A DNA stretch of 64,000 nt from Acanthaster planci (lineage: Eukaryota; Echinodermata; Asteroidea; Valvatida; Acanthasteridae). The stretch is taken from the NCBI RefSeq assembly GCF_001949145.1, contig NW_019091389.1:32356-96355 (forward strand). The letters run 5' to 3'. Each line of letters starts with the position of its first letter. Position 1 is the first letter of the stretch. Shown here piece by piece: positions 48,301 through 59,431 of this stretch. Under the pieces are notes generated by a model that was not told the origin of the DNA, did no database searches, and saw only the letters and a program-made list of their open reading frames with translations. A program made the position numbers and the translations under genes.

Positions 48301-51300
48301 TAAAGATTATTTTTACAGTACCTAACTCTTAATGTTTACTGTAACACACACAAGTTACCAAACTTGTCAGAATCCTTCCCCACAAACTCTCTCAAGAACA
48401 TAGAGAACAACCTCCATCCTGCTAAATCTCAAACCAAACAACCCTCATTTTGCACAGTCTTCATGTGTTATCAGCTGGGTACCATATGCCGAGCAAAGTT
48501 GTCCTGATCACATTGGAAGCTCTCCATTGCTTCGCCATACTTCTGCCAACTGAGACCAGATCCAAAAGTCATCATCTGATGTCCCCGATGGAGATTGTGC
48601 ATTCTCCAGCTTTGCACAAAGCTCTGGAGCTCCCTGGTGGACGAGTTCAGGACAGCTTAGTCCTCCAAATCCAACATCAGGCTAGTTTTGAGGGTATTTC
48701 TAGGAGTTTACACCCCCATCAACTGTTGCTGTACACACAGCTTGATTTCCTGACATTGTTTTAGTGGTGTTGGATTTTGGAGGTTTTATCAAACTTCCTT
48801 CAAGAAATGTCCCTACGATCCTGGGTTAAAGAGTCATTACTCCTTATATTGAAAAAAGGTGGAAATCTTGGAAGGCAAACTGATCTCTTGTAACTTTCAA
48901 CTCTGACTCTTCAGAAAGAAAGCTCCATGAGCCCCTGCAGCACCAAGCCAGTCCTTCCAGGGGGGGCTGCGAAAGCCCCGAGAAATCCTTTGACAATGCC
49001 GAGCTGCAGACACAGTTGAAGGATCTGGCCCAAGAACTGGAGGAGCGCAGCACCAAGGTCCTGAAGTACAAGGAGCTGTACCAGGTCAGTCAAGATCATT
49101 GCCTGTTAAAAAAAAGCTGACTATGGCCACTCCCGAATCTTATATCAGGAGTTGGGTCCAGATCTTCGGCATTTGCAAATACAACAGGTAATAGACTTAG
49201 CCATAGACTAAGGCATTGGAGGGTTTTGTACCAAACTGCTTAGGGCCTGTTTGTTTCACAAGGCTCTGGATCTCGATCTGTGATCATAACACTTGGTTGC
49301 TCCATCCAATGAATTACTGATCAAGATTTGGATCCACGGGGATGAGATTTCTCAGTTTTTTAGCTGATTTTCAGCTTTTTTTGTTTGGGATTTCAGCTTT
49401 TTTCTCACTGGCTGTGAACAAAAGTATAGGAAATTTTCACAGTTCAGTTTCTTTGTGCCTTCTTTCAGCTGTTTTCAGCTATTTTTATTGTTGGTCAATC
49501 TCATCCCTGGATCTGTGTGAAACAAACAGGGCCTATGAGAGCCAATGTTAATGCTGTGCAGTATCCTGTTGATCCAGGTCGAGAAGCAGCGACGACAGCA
49601 CCAAGAGGAGACCTTCCAGAAGGAACGCATCGCATTTGAGATGCAACTGGAGGCAGCCAACAGCTGGGCCCAGGAGCTGGATGAGAAAGAGGTACACAAA
49701 AAAAAACCTGACAAAAATGACAATGGCAGTGGATGTCACTGTCATTGTGCACTGAGAAGACCACGCTGGAGTCTTTTTTGAATCTTGTAGTTAAAAGTTT
49801 TATGTGATTACATTACATGTTGAGAGACCTCAACCTTGGACCCACAGAATATAGTTTTAGTGCTTCAGCAATACACCTTACCTGAAAGATGCCCATTTTG
49901 GATAAGGTTCCCCAAATCCACTTTATTTACTGAGCATGCTGAAATGGGAAGGAGCCTGGCTCTTTTATTGTGATTACAGGTATTGTAGCACTTTGGAAAA
50001 TAGTTTTCATTTAGACAGTAAAGGTGACCTGGCGTTTCCATAATTTAGAACCACCTATTAGAGCACAAGAATAGTAATCTGTGATTTGCCCCTTCTGCAT
50101 CATCTCAACTTGCACATTCAAAACGGCCAACCTGTGAAAGGGGAAAATGAGCATTGTTGCCTGTATGTAATATACGATTATCCTTCCTTAATCCGTCTCA
50201 AGTAGTAACATTCCTAAGGTCAAAGGTCAAAATCTAACTACATGTACATTTTTTTTTTATTTTATTCTAAATGCATAAGTCTCAGTTACCAAATGTGAAA
50301 GTTTTCTTCATTACGGAAAATGTTAAGAGCAATGACCCCTGGTTGAGGAAAAGTGAAAGTAAAATCACTGCACTGCACCTGTGGTTTTTTTTCTGGTTTA
50401 AGTCTTTTACTTGTAAAAGTTTCCGGCTTAAATGCCAAACTTTAAAGTTTTACGTGCTCTAATAGTTAGGAATTGGTTACTTTGGAATTCAGGAGTAACA
50501 TATCTCCATTGTATTGGCTTCCTATGCAGGAAGACAATCAGAAACTCCGTGAGAAGGTCAGCCAGCTGCACACTGACTACATGAAGATGAAGCACACCCT
50601 TGAAGTGTACAAGTTTGATGTCCTGCAGAATGCCAGCCCAACTGCTGGGATGCCTGCCACAGCCTCGCCGCCAAGCACTCCCCCCCAAATAAGCCCCATT
50701 CATTCCCCTCTGCGTGTTCACCTTCCCGGTCCCCCCGCAGGGCAGTACATGTTCCGGAACCCCTACACTGAGGGGGGATCTGTTCCGCCAGGATGCACCT
50801 TCCCAAATCCTTACACCGACCCACCCAGCGAGATTGCACGCAGCGAAATCCGCAAACCGCCAGGCTACAATCCTTTCCAGGCAGAGGAGGCGTCGAAGGA
50901 AGAGCCACTCATCACGCCAACGGCTCCCCCTCTTATTTCAACTCCGCCAAGCCTGAGTAAGATTCCGGCTGTCCCTGAGTTGCCCCCCAAGAACCCCCCT
51001 GACACGGGAAGCAAGGGTGAAAAGCCCCCCCTTCCCGAGCCCCTTAAGCCAGACGTGCTGCCCGAGGGGAAGATTGCTGCCATCAAGACGGTAGCCAAGA
51101 AACAAGTCCGTCTCCTGGACTTGGCTGCCACCGTGGGACACCCTGAGGGTAGTGAAGAGGAGAGGTGAGATTGTGTTTTTCTCTAGAGGCATGCAGCTTC
51201 TCCCTTGGATCAGCTGCTGTCCTTGCTTTTATTTCTCATTTGTGTAGTTACTACTAGAAAAGCATTGTACACAAAGTCTTTTGATGGTCAAAATTTCCTC

Positions 51301-52019
51301 ACTGTTTCTGAATTCCTTCTGAAGTTGCATGTAATTTACTCATCACCAGACAAGAAGATACAGTAGACAGTTATGCACGTCCTAATAAAACATCCTACAG
51401 AATGAAATGATCCCAAGGGTGCAGGCCCATTCTTCCCCATGTGTTATATCACTTGTTCCGTCCAGAAAGGTACATCAAGCGTCCATAGTGTAATTCAAAA
51501 TTAACATTTGCCACTAAACTTAAAGAAAGTCTTATGTTTAGTGATATATTTCTCCCACAGTGTACCATTTAAATCAATATTTGTTGAGTGAAATTTGCAC
51601 TTAAAGTTACCCTGTCACAAATTTTGTCTCTTTCCACACTAAGACCAAGGCAAAATTTTGGCTGGCAGAATTTTTTACAGAGTGACATTTTCAGTGTGCA
51701 TGCAAGAGGAGTAGCAAGTTCCCTTGAACTCGTGTCATTCTTTGAAGCCTCTTATTTCAATCTCAGCAGAGAGGAGGGGCCAAACGAGTTCCATGATGCC
51801 TGCGAAGACTTTCCGCCAGGCGAGGGCGACAGCAGCAGCGTAAAGACGTGCCCGGAGTGCAACATGCACTTCCCGCCCACATTCTCGGAAGAGGACTTTG
51901 CCGCCCATGTCCAGAACCACTTTGCCCGGATCTGCCCCATGTGCAACATGATGATGCCCTGCGAGATGCCCAATGCTGACTACGAACGTCACGTGCAAAC
52001 GCACTTCACCGAGGATTAG
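36399..52019 (+). CDS. TAX1BP1: TAX1BP1-like autophagy receptor (SKICH, coiled coil, two C-terminal zinc fingers)
   Basis: Adaptor that binds ubiquitinated cargo through C-terminal zinc fingers and ATG8-type proteins near its N-terminus, acting in selective autophagy and in damping inflammatory signalling in vertebrates. Coding exons: 36399-36540, 37875-38054, 39608-39816, 40384-40518, 42206-42445, 43022-43198, 44780-44917, 45663-45845, 46909-47052, 48021-48225, 48915-49084, 49578-49691, 50530-51164, 51767-52019. They total 2925 nt with no phase break: 974 residues (human about 790). The start is the first of two ATGs directly after an in-frame TAA in an exon whose acceptor is at 36368. Residues about 31-145 are the SKICH domain (IECKYTLTP, RDWVGIFKVGW, YYLPKEEDGEFYQFCY, RGASTPFQF). 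LMMI at 158-161 sits where TAX1BP1 and NDP52 have their non-canonical LIR. Residues about 165-710 are coiled coil; DMKLRLQMGAEEYKKKF matches the vertebrate protein. A proline-rich linker (about 715-890) carries two NPYT motifs and PTAPP (809-813). Zinc finger 1 uses C919, C922, H938 and H942; zinc finger 2 uses C947, C950, H966 and H970. Coding exons are GC-richer than the introns. CALCOCO1/2 are the alternatives; the paired terminal fingers favour TAX1BP1. Confidence 0.95.
38362..38600. mobile_element. piggyBac-type MITE, left part (copy 3)
   Basis: Begins with TTAA (38358-38361) then CCACTTCGTGCCGAGG and continues as a diverged copy of 17206-17445 for about 240 bp. Homology stops at the single N at 38601, and no matching right end is seen downstream. 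Either the copy is truncated or sequence was lost at an assembly join. It lies in TAX1BP1 intron 2. Confidence 0.6.
38601..38601. other. Single undetermined base, possible assembly join
   Basis: One N inside a transposon copy. The repeat homology ends at it, so it may mark a collapsed or joined repeat rather than one unread base. Confidence 0.7.
41276..41544 (+). pseudogene. Decayed BED-like zinc finger exon of a hAT-type transposon
   Basis: ATG at 41276 opens MTSKRKDIIERDGQDIKRH, which hits a stop near 41351. One frame over, the reading continues as KWNWLEKAVDGVPLAEAV, then AYCLVCKKEMNYGRRGL, ending at a TAG after MH. The Trp-Leu-Glu-Lys-x-Val-Asp-Gly start, the Cys-x-x-Cys pair and the following Asn-Tyr-Gly resemble the N-terminal finger of uncharacterised hAT-like proteins in marine animals. 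The first expected histidine is Gln here. With the frameshift and lost ligand it is not functional. It lies in a TAX1BP1 intron after a CCGCGGATCCGCGG palindrome at 40880. Confidence 0.6.
43229..43562. mobile_element. mariner-type MITE with long inverted ends
   Basis: Left CAGGATGATTCACAATAAAG and the reverse complement of the right end, CTGGTGACTCACAATAGTGC, open inverted repeats that continue for about 45 bp through a CCACCAA-AGGTTGCCA region. It is flanked by TA on both sides (43227-43228 and 43563-43564). At 334 bp it has no frame. It lies 30 bases past the 43198 donor of a TAX1BP1 intron. Confidence 0.65.
43622..44030. mobile_element. Candidate small element with TTTAACCCTAAC inverted ends
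   Basis: TTTAACCCTAAC at 43622 and GTTAGGGTTTAAA at 44018-44030 are inverted. A similar pair, TTAACCCTAACC and GGTTAGGGTTAA, occurs 45 bases apart at 32793-32861. Short ends alone are weak evidence, and no target duplication is certain because TTAA is part of the repeat. Confidence 0.3.
46060..46170 (+). repeat. Dispersed repeat, copy B (other copy near 11395-11475)
   Basis: See the copy in the PDK intron: the same order of GGGAGTTTGTAAG, a CCTGTC-rich centre, GACAGGTGG and a GATGA-ACA-TGGTGG tail, in the same orientation. It lies in the TAX1BP1 intron after 45845. Confidence 0.4.
48661..48787. repeat. Short inverted repeat in a TAX1BP1 intron
   Basis: CCTCCAAATCCAACATCA near 48661 faces GTGTTGGATTTTGGAGG near 48768, about 90 bases apart. 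It could form a hairpin or be the ends of a tiny element. Nothing else supports either. Confidence 0.4.
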
Positions 52020-53715
52020 AGGGCAACCTGACTCCCAACCCTCAACGGGAAAGGGTAAGAAAAATCAAAATATTCCAGATGATTCCAAAACTTATTCAAG
52101 CTCAACTCTCCAGTTAGAGGCCCTTGTCCTTTTGACCTTTGAACCATGGAGTGCATGTTTGGAAAATTAATGTTATGAGTATGTGACTCACGCGTTTTGT
52201 ATAATACATTGTCATTCTCTGGGCAGTAATTATGCTAGCCGCATAATAAGAAATAATTTAAATGGCAAAGGTCATAAATAGTGTAAGATGTAGTTTTTAT
52301 TAGCAACCAATGGTCATGAAACACTTTAAACAAACTGCTCTGGCAAAGTAATCAAGTTTTCTTCTGGTTATTTTCAATTCTTCTGTTTTGTGCTTGAGTT
52401 GCACATAATTCATTTTCAGTTTTCATGTGTTGCATATGAAGTAGTCCTTTAAACCACTTCGGTTTTCACATAAAAAGGAAAATTGAAAAGTCAGTCCTGA
52501 AGTAATTCAATTACCTAACCGATGAGATACATTACATTATTATACAAGAAAGTAAATATATAGCTCTGCTTTGGGGTTTTTTTCAGGTGGGGGTTGGATT
52601 GTGTCTGTAGGTATTTTTATTCATCTTTTAACAGAGAGGGTTTAGAACTGTGATTTGTTTTGCCTTAATTATAATAAATATAAACAATTACACTTTTTCT
52701 CTTTTAAGATTTTGGTTTAAAATATTTGGTTACATAATATGACCTGACCAAGCAATGTTAGCTGCCCATATGTTCTAACATACACTAGCTGGCTGAATAT
52801 ATTAATTAGTGTATAATGTCCATTAAAGGTCATTGTTCATCGTAGATGCATGTCCCATTAACTATGGTAAAACTGCATTAAACAAGTAGTTTTCAGTACA
52901 CTGTGGATAGCAGCCATTGCTTTTCAGTGTATAGACAGATTTAGCACATTCTGCTTGAGAACTGTCCAAGTATAAGCTCGAGGTTGTAGAGTTCAGATGT
53001 ACCACCCTTACCAATTTAATATTAATGAGATTTGAAGGAGCATGTGGAATATTTATTAAGTTTGAAGCAGCACCGGTATAAAAATATTGTTAAGATGTGT
53101 GGCAGAGTATAAAAAGATTAACCAGATGTGTAAACAGATGTGCAAACAAAAAATAAAATTGGTCAGAACTTTAACGGCAACTTTAAAAAAATCGTATAGT
53201 GTGACACTGTAGAGGCTTACCAAATATGTGAAGCCTTAAAAAAGACAAAAATTATGACCTGGAATTACATATATTTGTCTGTCTGAGTTTTGTCGGAAAA
53301 AAAATTATGAATTACAATGTTTCTTTCAGTATTCACAAAAGGATTTTTTTTTTCTTTCTTTTTTTGAAATAAAGTTAGACTGACTTGCATGATGAAAACT
53401 TTCCAAGAGTCTTTATTAGTTTTTTGCGTAGGCACATACATAACGGAATAAGCAAATCACTGATATCTTGTCTGAACGTGTCTGAACCAGAATGTGTGAA
53501 ATGCGAACAAATTGTATGTAGATTAAACTTGGACTTTAGAACAAGTAAGCAACCATTTGAAGTAGGGATATTTGATGGTTTTTAAACCAATTTTCGTTGT
53601 GAAACACAAGTTTAAGAATATCATTATGAAAATGAAACTCTGTTAGCTCTGGAAGTATTTTGAGAAAGCAAGTGAAAGTAATGTATATTGTACAGTTTAC
53701 TCAGAATGAAATAAA
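52020..53715 (+). terminator. TAX1BP1 3' untranslated region with candidate poly(A) signals
   Basis: AT-rich, frame-poor sequence after the stop. AATAAA occurs at 52673-52678, 53152-53157, 53368-53373 and 53710-53715. Any could end the transcript; I cannot choose without RNA evidence. Within about 1.7 kb of the stop I see no coding exon. Confidence 0.45.
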
Positions 53716-54807
53716 GCTTTAATGTAGACAAGTAGCCAGTACCAACCAGAGTGTTTGGTGGTTGAGACCAGTTCACAGCATAAATGCAGATTTTGTGGCA
53801 GTGAGCTTGAATCTATACATGCAGCATCAAAACTTTTGAAAAGTGCACCAATACAGACAAGCTTTCGAGACTAAAAGCAATGTGTTCATTTGGTAGTTTT
53901 TAAAGTACTGTGTTGTAAGTTATCAAATGAAATTATTTTTAACATGAAGAACCAAAGCAACTCCAGTTCTGCGTGCACTGAAGATTGTAACATGATTGTA
54001 CCATAATCTCATAGGAAGCAGCCCCCCCAAAAATGACAGTTTATGTTGGATTTTGTGTGTGTGCATAGGTGGTTGCCATAATTTGTAGCGTGGAAGGTCA
54101 TAGGTGAATACCGGTTGTATTGTTTGGGAAACTTTTGTGATGTCAGCTGAGCAAAGTGCACAGCAATTGTATGTAAAATACCAAAGACCATCGGGCATCA
54201 AGTCAGTCATGTTGGGGTCTTAAAGGAGCAGTTTAGGCCTCTTCAAAGGCCAACGTGGGTTCACTGGATATGTGACTCGTGGCATATGCAAAAACTTCTA
54301 TTTCAGTCGTCTCTTGCTAAATTAAGTCTGAAAGCAGGTCACTGTAGCCCTTGAAAATATGCTTGACTCATAGCTTGCAATGAGCTTGTGCATGGCAGGC
54401 AAGTGAACAAACATTTAACTTCCAACTTTGGAGCAATTGTAAGGATATTACACCAGTAACATGGAAAGTATTAATGATTAACATAAGCATGCAAATTGTG
54501 TAGGTGTGTCAGTACATATTTGAAGTGACTTGTGTACGTAAGCATGATTTTTGCGGAAATTGTTAACCACCTCGTCAGTATGTTTCCTGGTTTTTCCCAA
54601 GTACGTTTGCATCGGAGCGTGGTAATTCTGTCTTAATTCATTAGAAAGAAATGAGTGGGTGTGTTTATTATATGTGTACTTTTTAAAGGCACTGCTGACT
54701 GGAGTCGGTATAATGCCACTTATTTAATGGAAACCACAACTTCACAAAATCTAGAAGTAATGTGAAGCATTCTTATTTGAGAAATAACATTTTATCAGCT
54801 GAGGTAC
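53716..54807. other. Intergenic DNA, nothing supported
   Basis: AT-rich, no exon or RNA recognised. A lone TTAACCACCTCGTCAG at 54564 resembles the left end of the piggyBac-type MITEs, but no partner end was found. Confidence 0.45.
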
Positions 54808-55080
54808 CAGGTGCAGATCCAAGACGGGAGGTTGGGGTCAAACCCCCCTCCCCAGAGAAACAAAAGCAAAAAGGTAAATAGGGGAGGTAACTTTTTAAAA
54901 TAATAAAAAGTAAATTTAAAAACAAGATCGTCCAATTCTTATGGGTACAGCAATACCATTGTAAACAATGTACGTCATGTAATGTTTCATAATTACTTCC
55001 GCTTGTCTGCAAAAATCAGAGTTTCAAAAAAATCTCCAGCCTGACCTTCCCTTGGAAAAAAATTCCTGGATCCACCCCTG
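54808..55080. mobile_element. Probable hAT-type MITE
   Basis: Left CAGGTGCAGATCCAAGA and the reverse complement of the right end, CAGGGGTGGATCCAGGAA, form an imperfect inverted repeat of the CAG-GGATCCAG kind frequent at hAT ends. GGTACC lies at both borders, but an exact 8-bp duplication is not clear. No frame. Confidence 0.5.
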
Positions 55081-55239
55081 GGTACCTGGTTATAAGTATT
55101 TTGAAATTATTTGTGAAATTTAGTCTTGTTAATGTATGCTAGCCTTAAAAGCAGCATACCATAGAAGTGCTACACGTATGTAAGCGCAGATCTAGATCAT
55201 GCTGTCCGAGAATTCTAGTAATTTATGCTGACAGTTTAT

Positions 55240-55552
55240 CAGTGTTGTAGTCGAGTACTCTCCGAGTACCAACGTTCTCCGCAAAATACTGAACTGGGTA
55301 AGAGGGAATAAAGCCAGAGTGCACAGGCATTTGATGGTAAATGTGCAAAGGTAAGATTACAAAATAAATGTTAGACTTCAGACACTCCCAGTTGTGTAAA
55401 ATTTAAGTTTTAAGGAGAAAAATACTCAGAAAGTACTCAGCCGAGTAGTTTCTGAGTACTTTTGTCCTAAAAATTCAATCAAACAGTGATGATTACTAGT
55501 TAAATATTTGGTAGAGAACTTGGTTCTCAAAAAATACTCGACTACATCACTG
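55240..55552. mobile_element. hAT-type MITE with perfect 8-bp target duplication
   Basis: Left CAGTGTTGTAGTCGAGTACT and the reverse complement of the right end, CAGTGATGTAGTCGAGTATT, are inverted with few mismatches. The flanks are the identical octamer CAGTTTAT (55232-55239 and 55553-55560). Ends opening CAGTG with 8-bp duplication define the hAT superfamily. At 313 bp it is non-autonomous. The interior repeats GAGTACT words in both orientations, typical subterminal transposase sites. Confidence 0.85.
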
Positions 55553-55560
55553 CAGTTTAT

Positions 55561-58166
55561 ATTGGTTTTTAATAAGTTCATGTGAGTGAAATGGGAACAA
55601 ATATCGGTTGCATTTAGGCTTTCCCTCAAATTATTTCTTGTCCTTGCTTCTGGTATAGGTTTGAGCATGTAGTTTCCAGAGATCCACTTTGCTGGAAATA
55701 TTTTTGGACTGGTTTAGTGTCTTTTCAAAGGAACTGTGAAACCCTACTTAATTTTGTTGCCTTTTTCAGTGTTGTCGGTTTCAGAGGGGGAAAAATACCC
55801 ATCCATCATTTTTTTTGCGTGAGATATAATTGATTTTCCCCGTTCATTTGTGGAAGCATCTTATCTGGTACATTCTTTCAGCCATATAGACATTAATAGG
55901 CTTGCAAGTACAATGTATATTGGACATCAAGTAAGACAAGATGCCTTGTTTTTTGTTTGTTAGACCAGTAATTAAATATGTTTGACTTTGTTAAGTTAGG
56001 TTTGGTCAGTTAAAAAATTAAATACATCAATGTGCCACACGTGTATACTTAAAGATAAAATACACAGAACGTATACGTAGAACGTAGAGTATATGTATCA
56101 CTTTTTGCCGTACATGTAGTAGAATTTGGCCTTACATCGTAGTTGTTGTTAGAATGGGTCACATTCAAAGTGTTTTGGGTAACACACTGCTGGTTGCCAT
56201 ATGAATTTATTCTTCGTGTGTTTATGACACATTGTAGACAAATAACTGCAAAGAAAGAAACTTCATTTACTCGGGGAAGTTTAGGAGAATTATTAACTCT
56301 CAAATTCTATAATGCAATGTATGCATAACCATAAACATTGCTTAATATTGTATACAGCACTTTTTGAGGACCCAGAAGCCCTTAAGTATTTCCTTTCTTC
56401 GAAGCAGAACTCGTTGAGCTGTAGTTCATTTGAATTTGTAAAGTTTCTCTTCATTAACAACAGAGCATCACAGTCAAATTGAAAAAAAATAATGCTGAAG
56501 TACAGCATTTAAGGTAGACATGATTTGAGGCGGAGGGTTTTATCGCAGGGGTTTCATGCATTATGGTCCATATGTATTTAATTGCCGTGGGGTTTGTGCC
56601 TTTTATTTTCAACGCTGCAGTGATGCTTGTCGAGAGAGATAATAAAGCTGAGGAAATTGATGTTCCTAATTTAGTTGGATTCGTTTTTTCTGACTTCACC
56701 CAGTTACTTTTTTCTGTAAACAACTCCAGAAATGTTGAATTAGAGTAAAATTGCAGAAGACGCGTGTGTCTTGCGCTGTGGGCAAAATCTTTTGCTACAT
56801 TACTATTTACTATTTTTCTTTATGGAGTTGCACTCAAATAAATTTTATCAGTACCGTGGTATTCAGAAAATAGCTTTTTCATAGAATTCCTGTGTATGTC
56901 AACCTTGCCAAATACAAATACATTTTGCGTATTATGATTCATTTGAAGATAACCATGTGATATGACAATCTTATCGGGTAATACTTTCTGTCACCAAGTT
57001 GAGGTGGAGTGTGATTTTCATCGTGCTAGAACACACGTAGACTGTCACACGTAGACTGACGGGTGAGGTTTCGCTCGTACCCCAACAAAAACTATGACAG
57101 TAAATTTGACACGGACATTCCCACGAACCAGTGGTGTAATAACATGCAGCTTCGTGGTTGCACTGTGGGGCACAGCTTTTTCAAGGGACACTGAAGGCAA
57201 ATGGACTGCGGCTTTTTGATTAATTTTTGTTAACAATTTCAAACCGGAGGGACCTGGAAGGCATGCGTGGTCACACGATGATCCCAATAATTACTTGTAT
57301 CGATTCCTGGAAGGGCTCTGGTCAATTCCACCATTCGCCTGAAGTTAAGAAACCATCGCTTGCACCGCACTATTGATTTCACGAAGGATCTTGAAGATCC
57401 ATGGTGTCATCATTGTAAGTACATACGCTTAACCCAAGTTTCTGCCAAGTCCCGAGCGTGCTGCGTGCTGTCAGCATCCTCCAAAATCTTTTCTTCTTTC
57501 ATTCAAAGCAATGAAATCTGTTCACGGACTTAATTTTAAGATCAGTGTGTGGACTATATTCCTATAACGCAGAACAGATAGGCTAATCGTCTGTACCATC
57601 AACTCTCTAGGTCAACTTCCATGGAGAGGCCCCCGTTGAAGAATAATGGCTTCCATCAGTTCTCACTTAGATAAACTGAGAACTTTTTTCTCTCTCTTTA
57701 TCTGTGCCCTTTCTGATTCTTTTTAGGTTAAGGTAGTTATGGTTTCACAGGATTACTGATAAGAATGAGTACATAGTTGGCCTTAGTGTCTGGGGCATGC
57801 CTGGTTTGTTGTCGAAAATCGTTCATGTGACAGTAACATCGTCTCAGTCCATGCGGAAAGTTTTTTCTCACCATAAAACCGTAGGCCTACTCAACTTTAC
57901 CACACAAAATGTCTCCCCGTGACCCATTCACCCACACTAAACCGCGCAATTTTCAATGTGCACTTTGACATTTACGTTACTATTTTAGTGAATGCGCTGA
58001 GCTTGTCAAAGGCGCTAATGTTCAGGGTAGGTCCGAAAAGGCATCTTTGACTGCACCAAACCCATCGAATACCACTCACCCTTTAAAAATAAAGGATTTT
58101 TTTGCTAACAGAAACCGGAACGGATCACGAGAGCTCTTGAGGGGCTCACAGAATTCGACAGCTCAT
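55561..58166. other. Intergenic DNA, nothing supported
   Basis: AT-rich sequence. The frames near 56454-56748 on both strands and 57045-57287 are short and show no family, splice or start support. No RNA gene recognised. Confidence 0.5.
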
Positions 58167-58492
58167 GGGCGTCAATCGGTGGGGGACGGGTGGGACATGT
58201 CCCCCCCCCCACTTCGGGTTAAGTGGGGGATAATATATCAATAATATTGCCCCACACACACGCCCGCACACACACTTTTTTTTCCAATACCTAAATGAAA
58301 ACATATAGCTTGCAAAAGCATTTGTCTATAACACTGGCTAAAGTAGCAAAAAATTGTCTCAGATCACACCACAAAGCATCTATAGTTCAAAATTTTCAAG
58401 GGCCCCACGCTGCTCAGAGCCTCGCGCTTCGCGCTCGCATTTGTTCTAATCAGGGCTATGTCCCACCCACATTTCAAAACGGATTGACGCCC
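58167..58492. mobile_element. MITE with GGGCGTCAATC inverted ends
   Basis: Left GGGCGTCAATCGGTGGG and right GGATTGACGCCC are inverted; the inner parts GGGTGGGACAT (58189-58199) and ATGTCCCACCC (58468-58478) are also inverted. At 326 bp it has a C-run and an AC-rich microsatellite inside and no frame. The superfamily is not assigned because the target duplication is unclear. Confidence 0.6.
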
Positions 58493-59431
58493 TTGGACAG
58501 CCCCACCATCCTTCAGCAGCATAATTATATCTGGCTCTTTGAGGGATAAACAAGGTGCATTAAACTTCAAGGAACACAGCCTGCTTGTTTGGAGGAAAGG
58601 CAGTTTTCGCCAGTGGTGGACACCTGTGGGCACTGATGTCTAACGAAGCACGTGCCCCTGCATTAAGCTTTTCAACCCCCCCCGCCCCCTGCGAAGTTTA
58701 CCCTGCCACGTTTCTTACCACACTTCCCCATTGTAGATTGGCAACAGTGACCTTGCCAATGAATTGACTACTGTGGTCAGATTTATAACCAATGGGGAGT
58801 TGGCCCAATGGTGACTAATTGTTTAACACTATGATTATTATCACAAGCTCTGAGAAAACAAATTCTTAACAACAGATTTCGCTGTAAGGAGAACGTAAAT
58901 ACTGTCAACATGAATTATGTCTCGGATGTGGTTTTCATGGAGCTCTTCTCGAGCTGGTACCACCGTAGCTCAACGGTCACCCACTCGAAATCCAAGTTGA
59001 CCGTGAAAACTGAACCAATCCGGTGTCCGGCGCTAAGATGTCACTTCCCTTGAAATTAGCCTATTTATGGTCAAGCTCGTCACTATGTACACAGCAACCA
59101 TGATAAATTAGCCATTTTAAGGGTAACTGGAAAGCCCAACCTCCAACAGGTGTCTGTCGTAACCGCTACTTTGGTCCCATCACTCCAAACCACTGTTATC
59201 GGAAGATGACCCACTTCTAACTCTATCAAGGTACAAGGTTCGGCAAACAGGACCTCGCCGAATATACAAAAAGCGTCTGATCGGAGTACGGCACACCACT
59301 CTTGTCAGTGTTAGAAGCAGAAGTTTGGGTGACTACTTTTTTGTGATCTCGCCTTCTGTCGTATAATTTACCGACGAAACGCTAACTTCACCACTTCTAG
59401 CCTACGCTGTCGTACTCAGAGCATCTGCAGC
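58493..59431. other. Intergenic DNA upstream of the WAP/antistasin gene
   Basis: No gene supported. The promoter of the gene starting at 59432 should lie in the right part, but I see no distinctive TATA or initiator placement to mark. Confidence 0.4.

Noticed and set aside
50558-51192. Several overlapping frames on both strands opposite the TAX1BP1 linker
   Set aside because: The proline-rich GC-rich exon leaves all frames open; only one joins the flanking exons in phase.
54560-54600. Isolated TTAACCACCTCGTCAG resembling a piggyBac-type MITE end
   Set aside because: No inverted partner or interior homology found nearby.
56454-56748. Frames on both strands of 61 and 89 residues
   Set aside because: No recognisable domain, start or splice signals; open length is unremarkable for AT-rich DNA read in six frames.
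58958-59015. tRNA-like start (GTAGCTCAACGGT A-box) near 58970
   Set aside because: No B-box or acceptor-stem pairing follows; no cloverleaf can be drawn.
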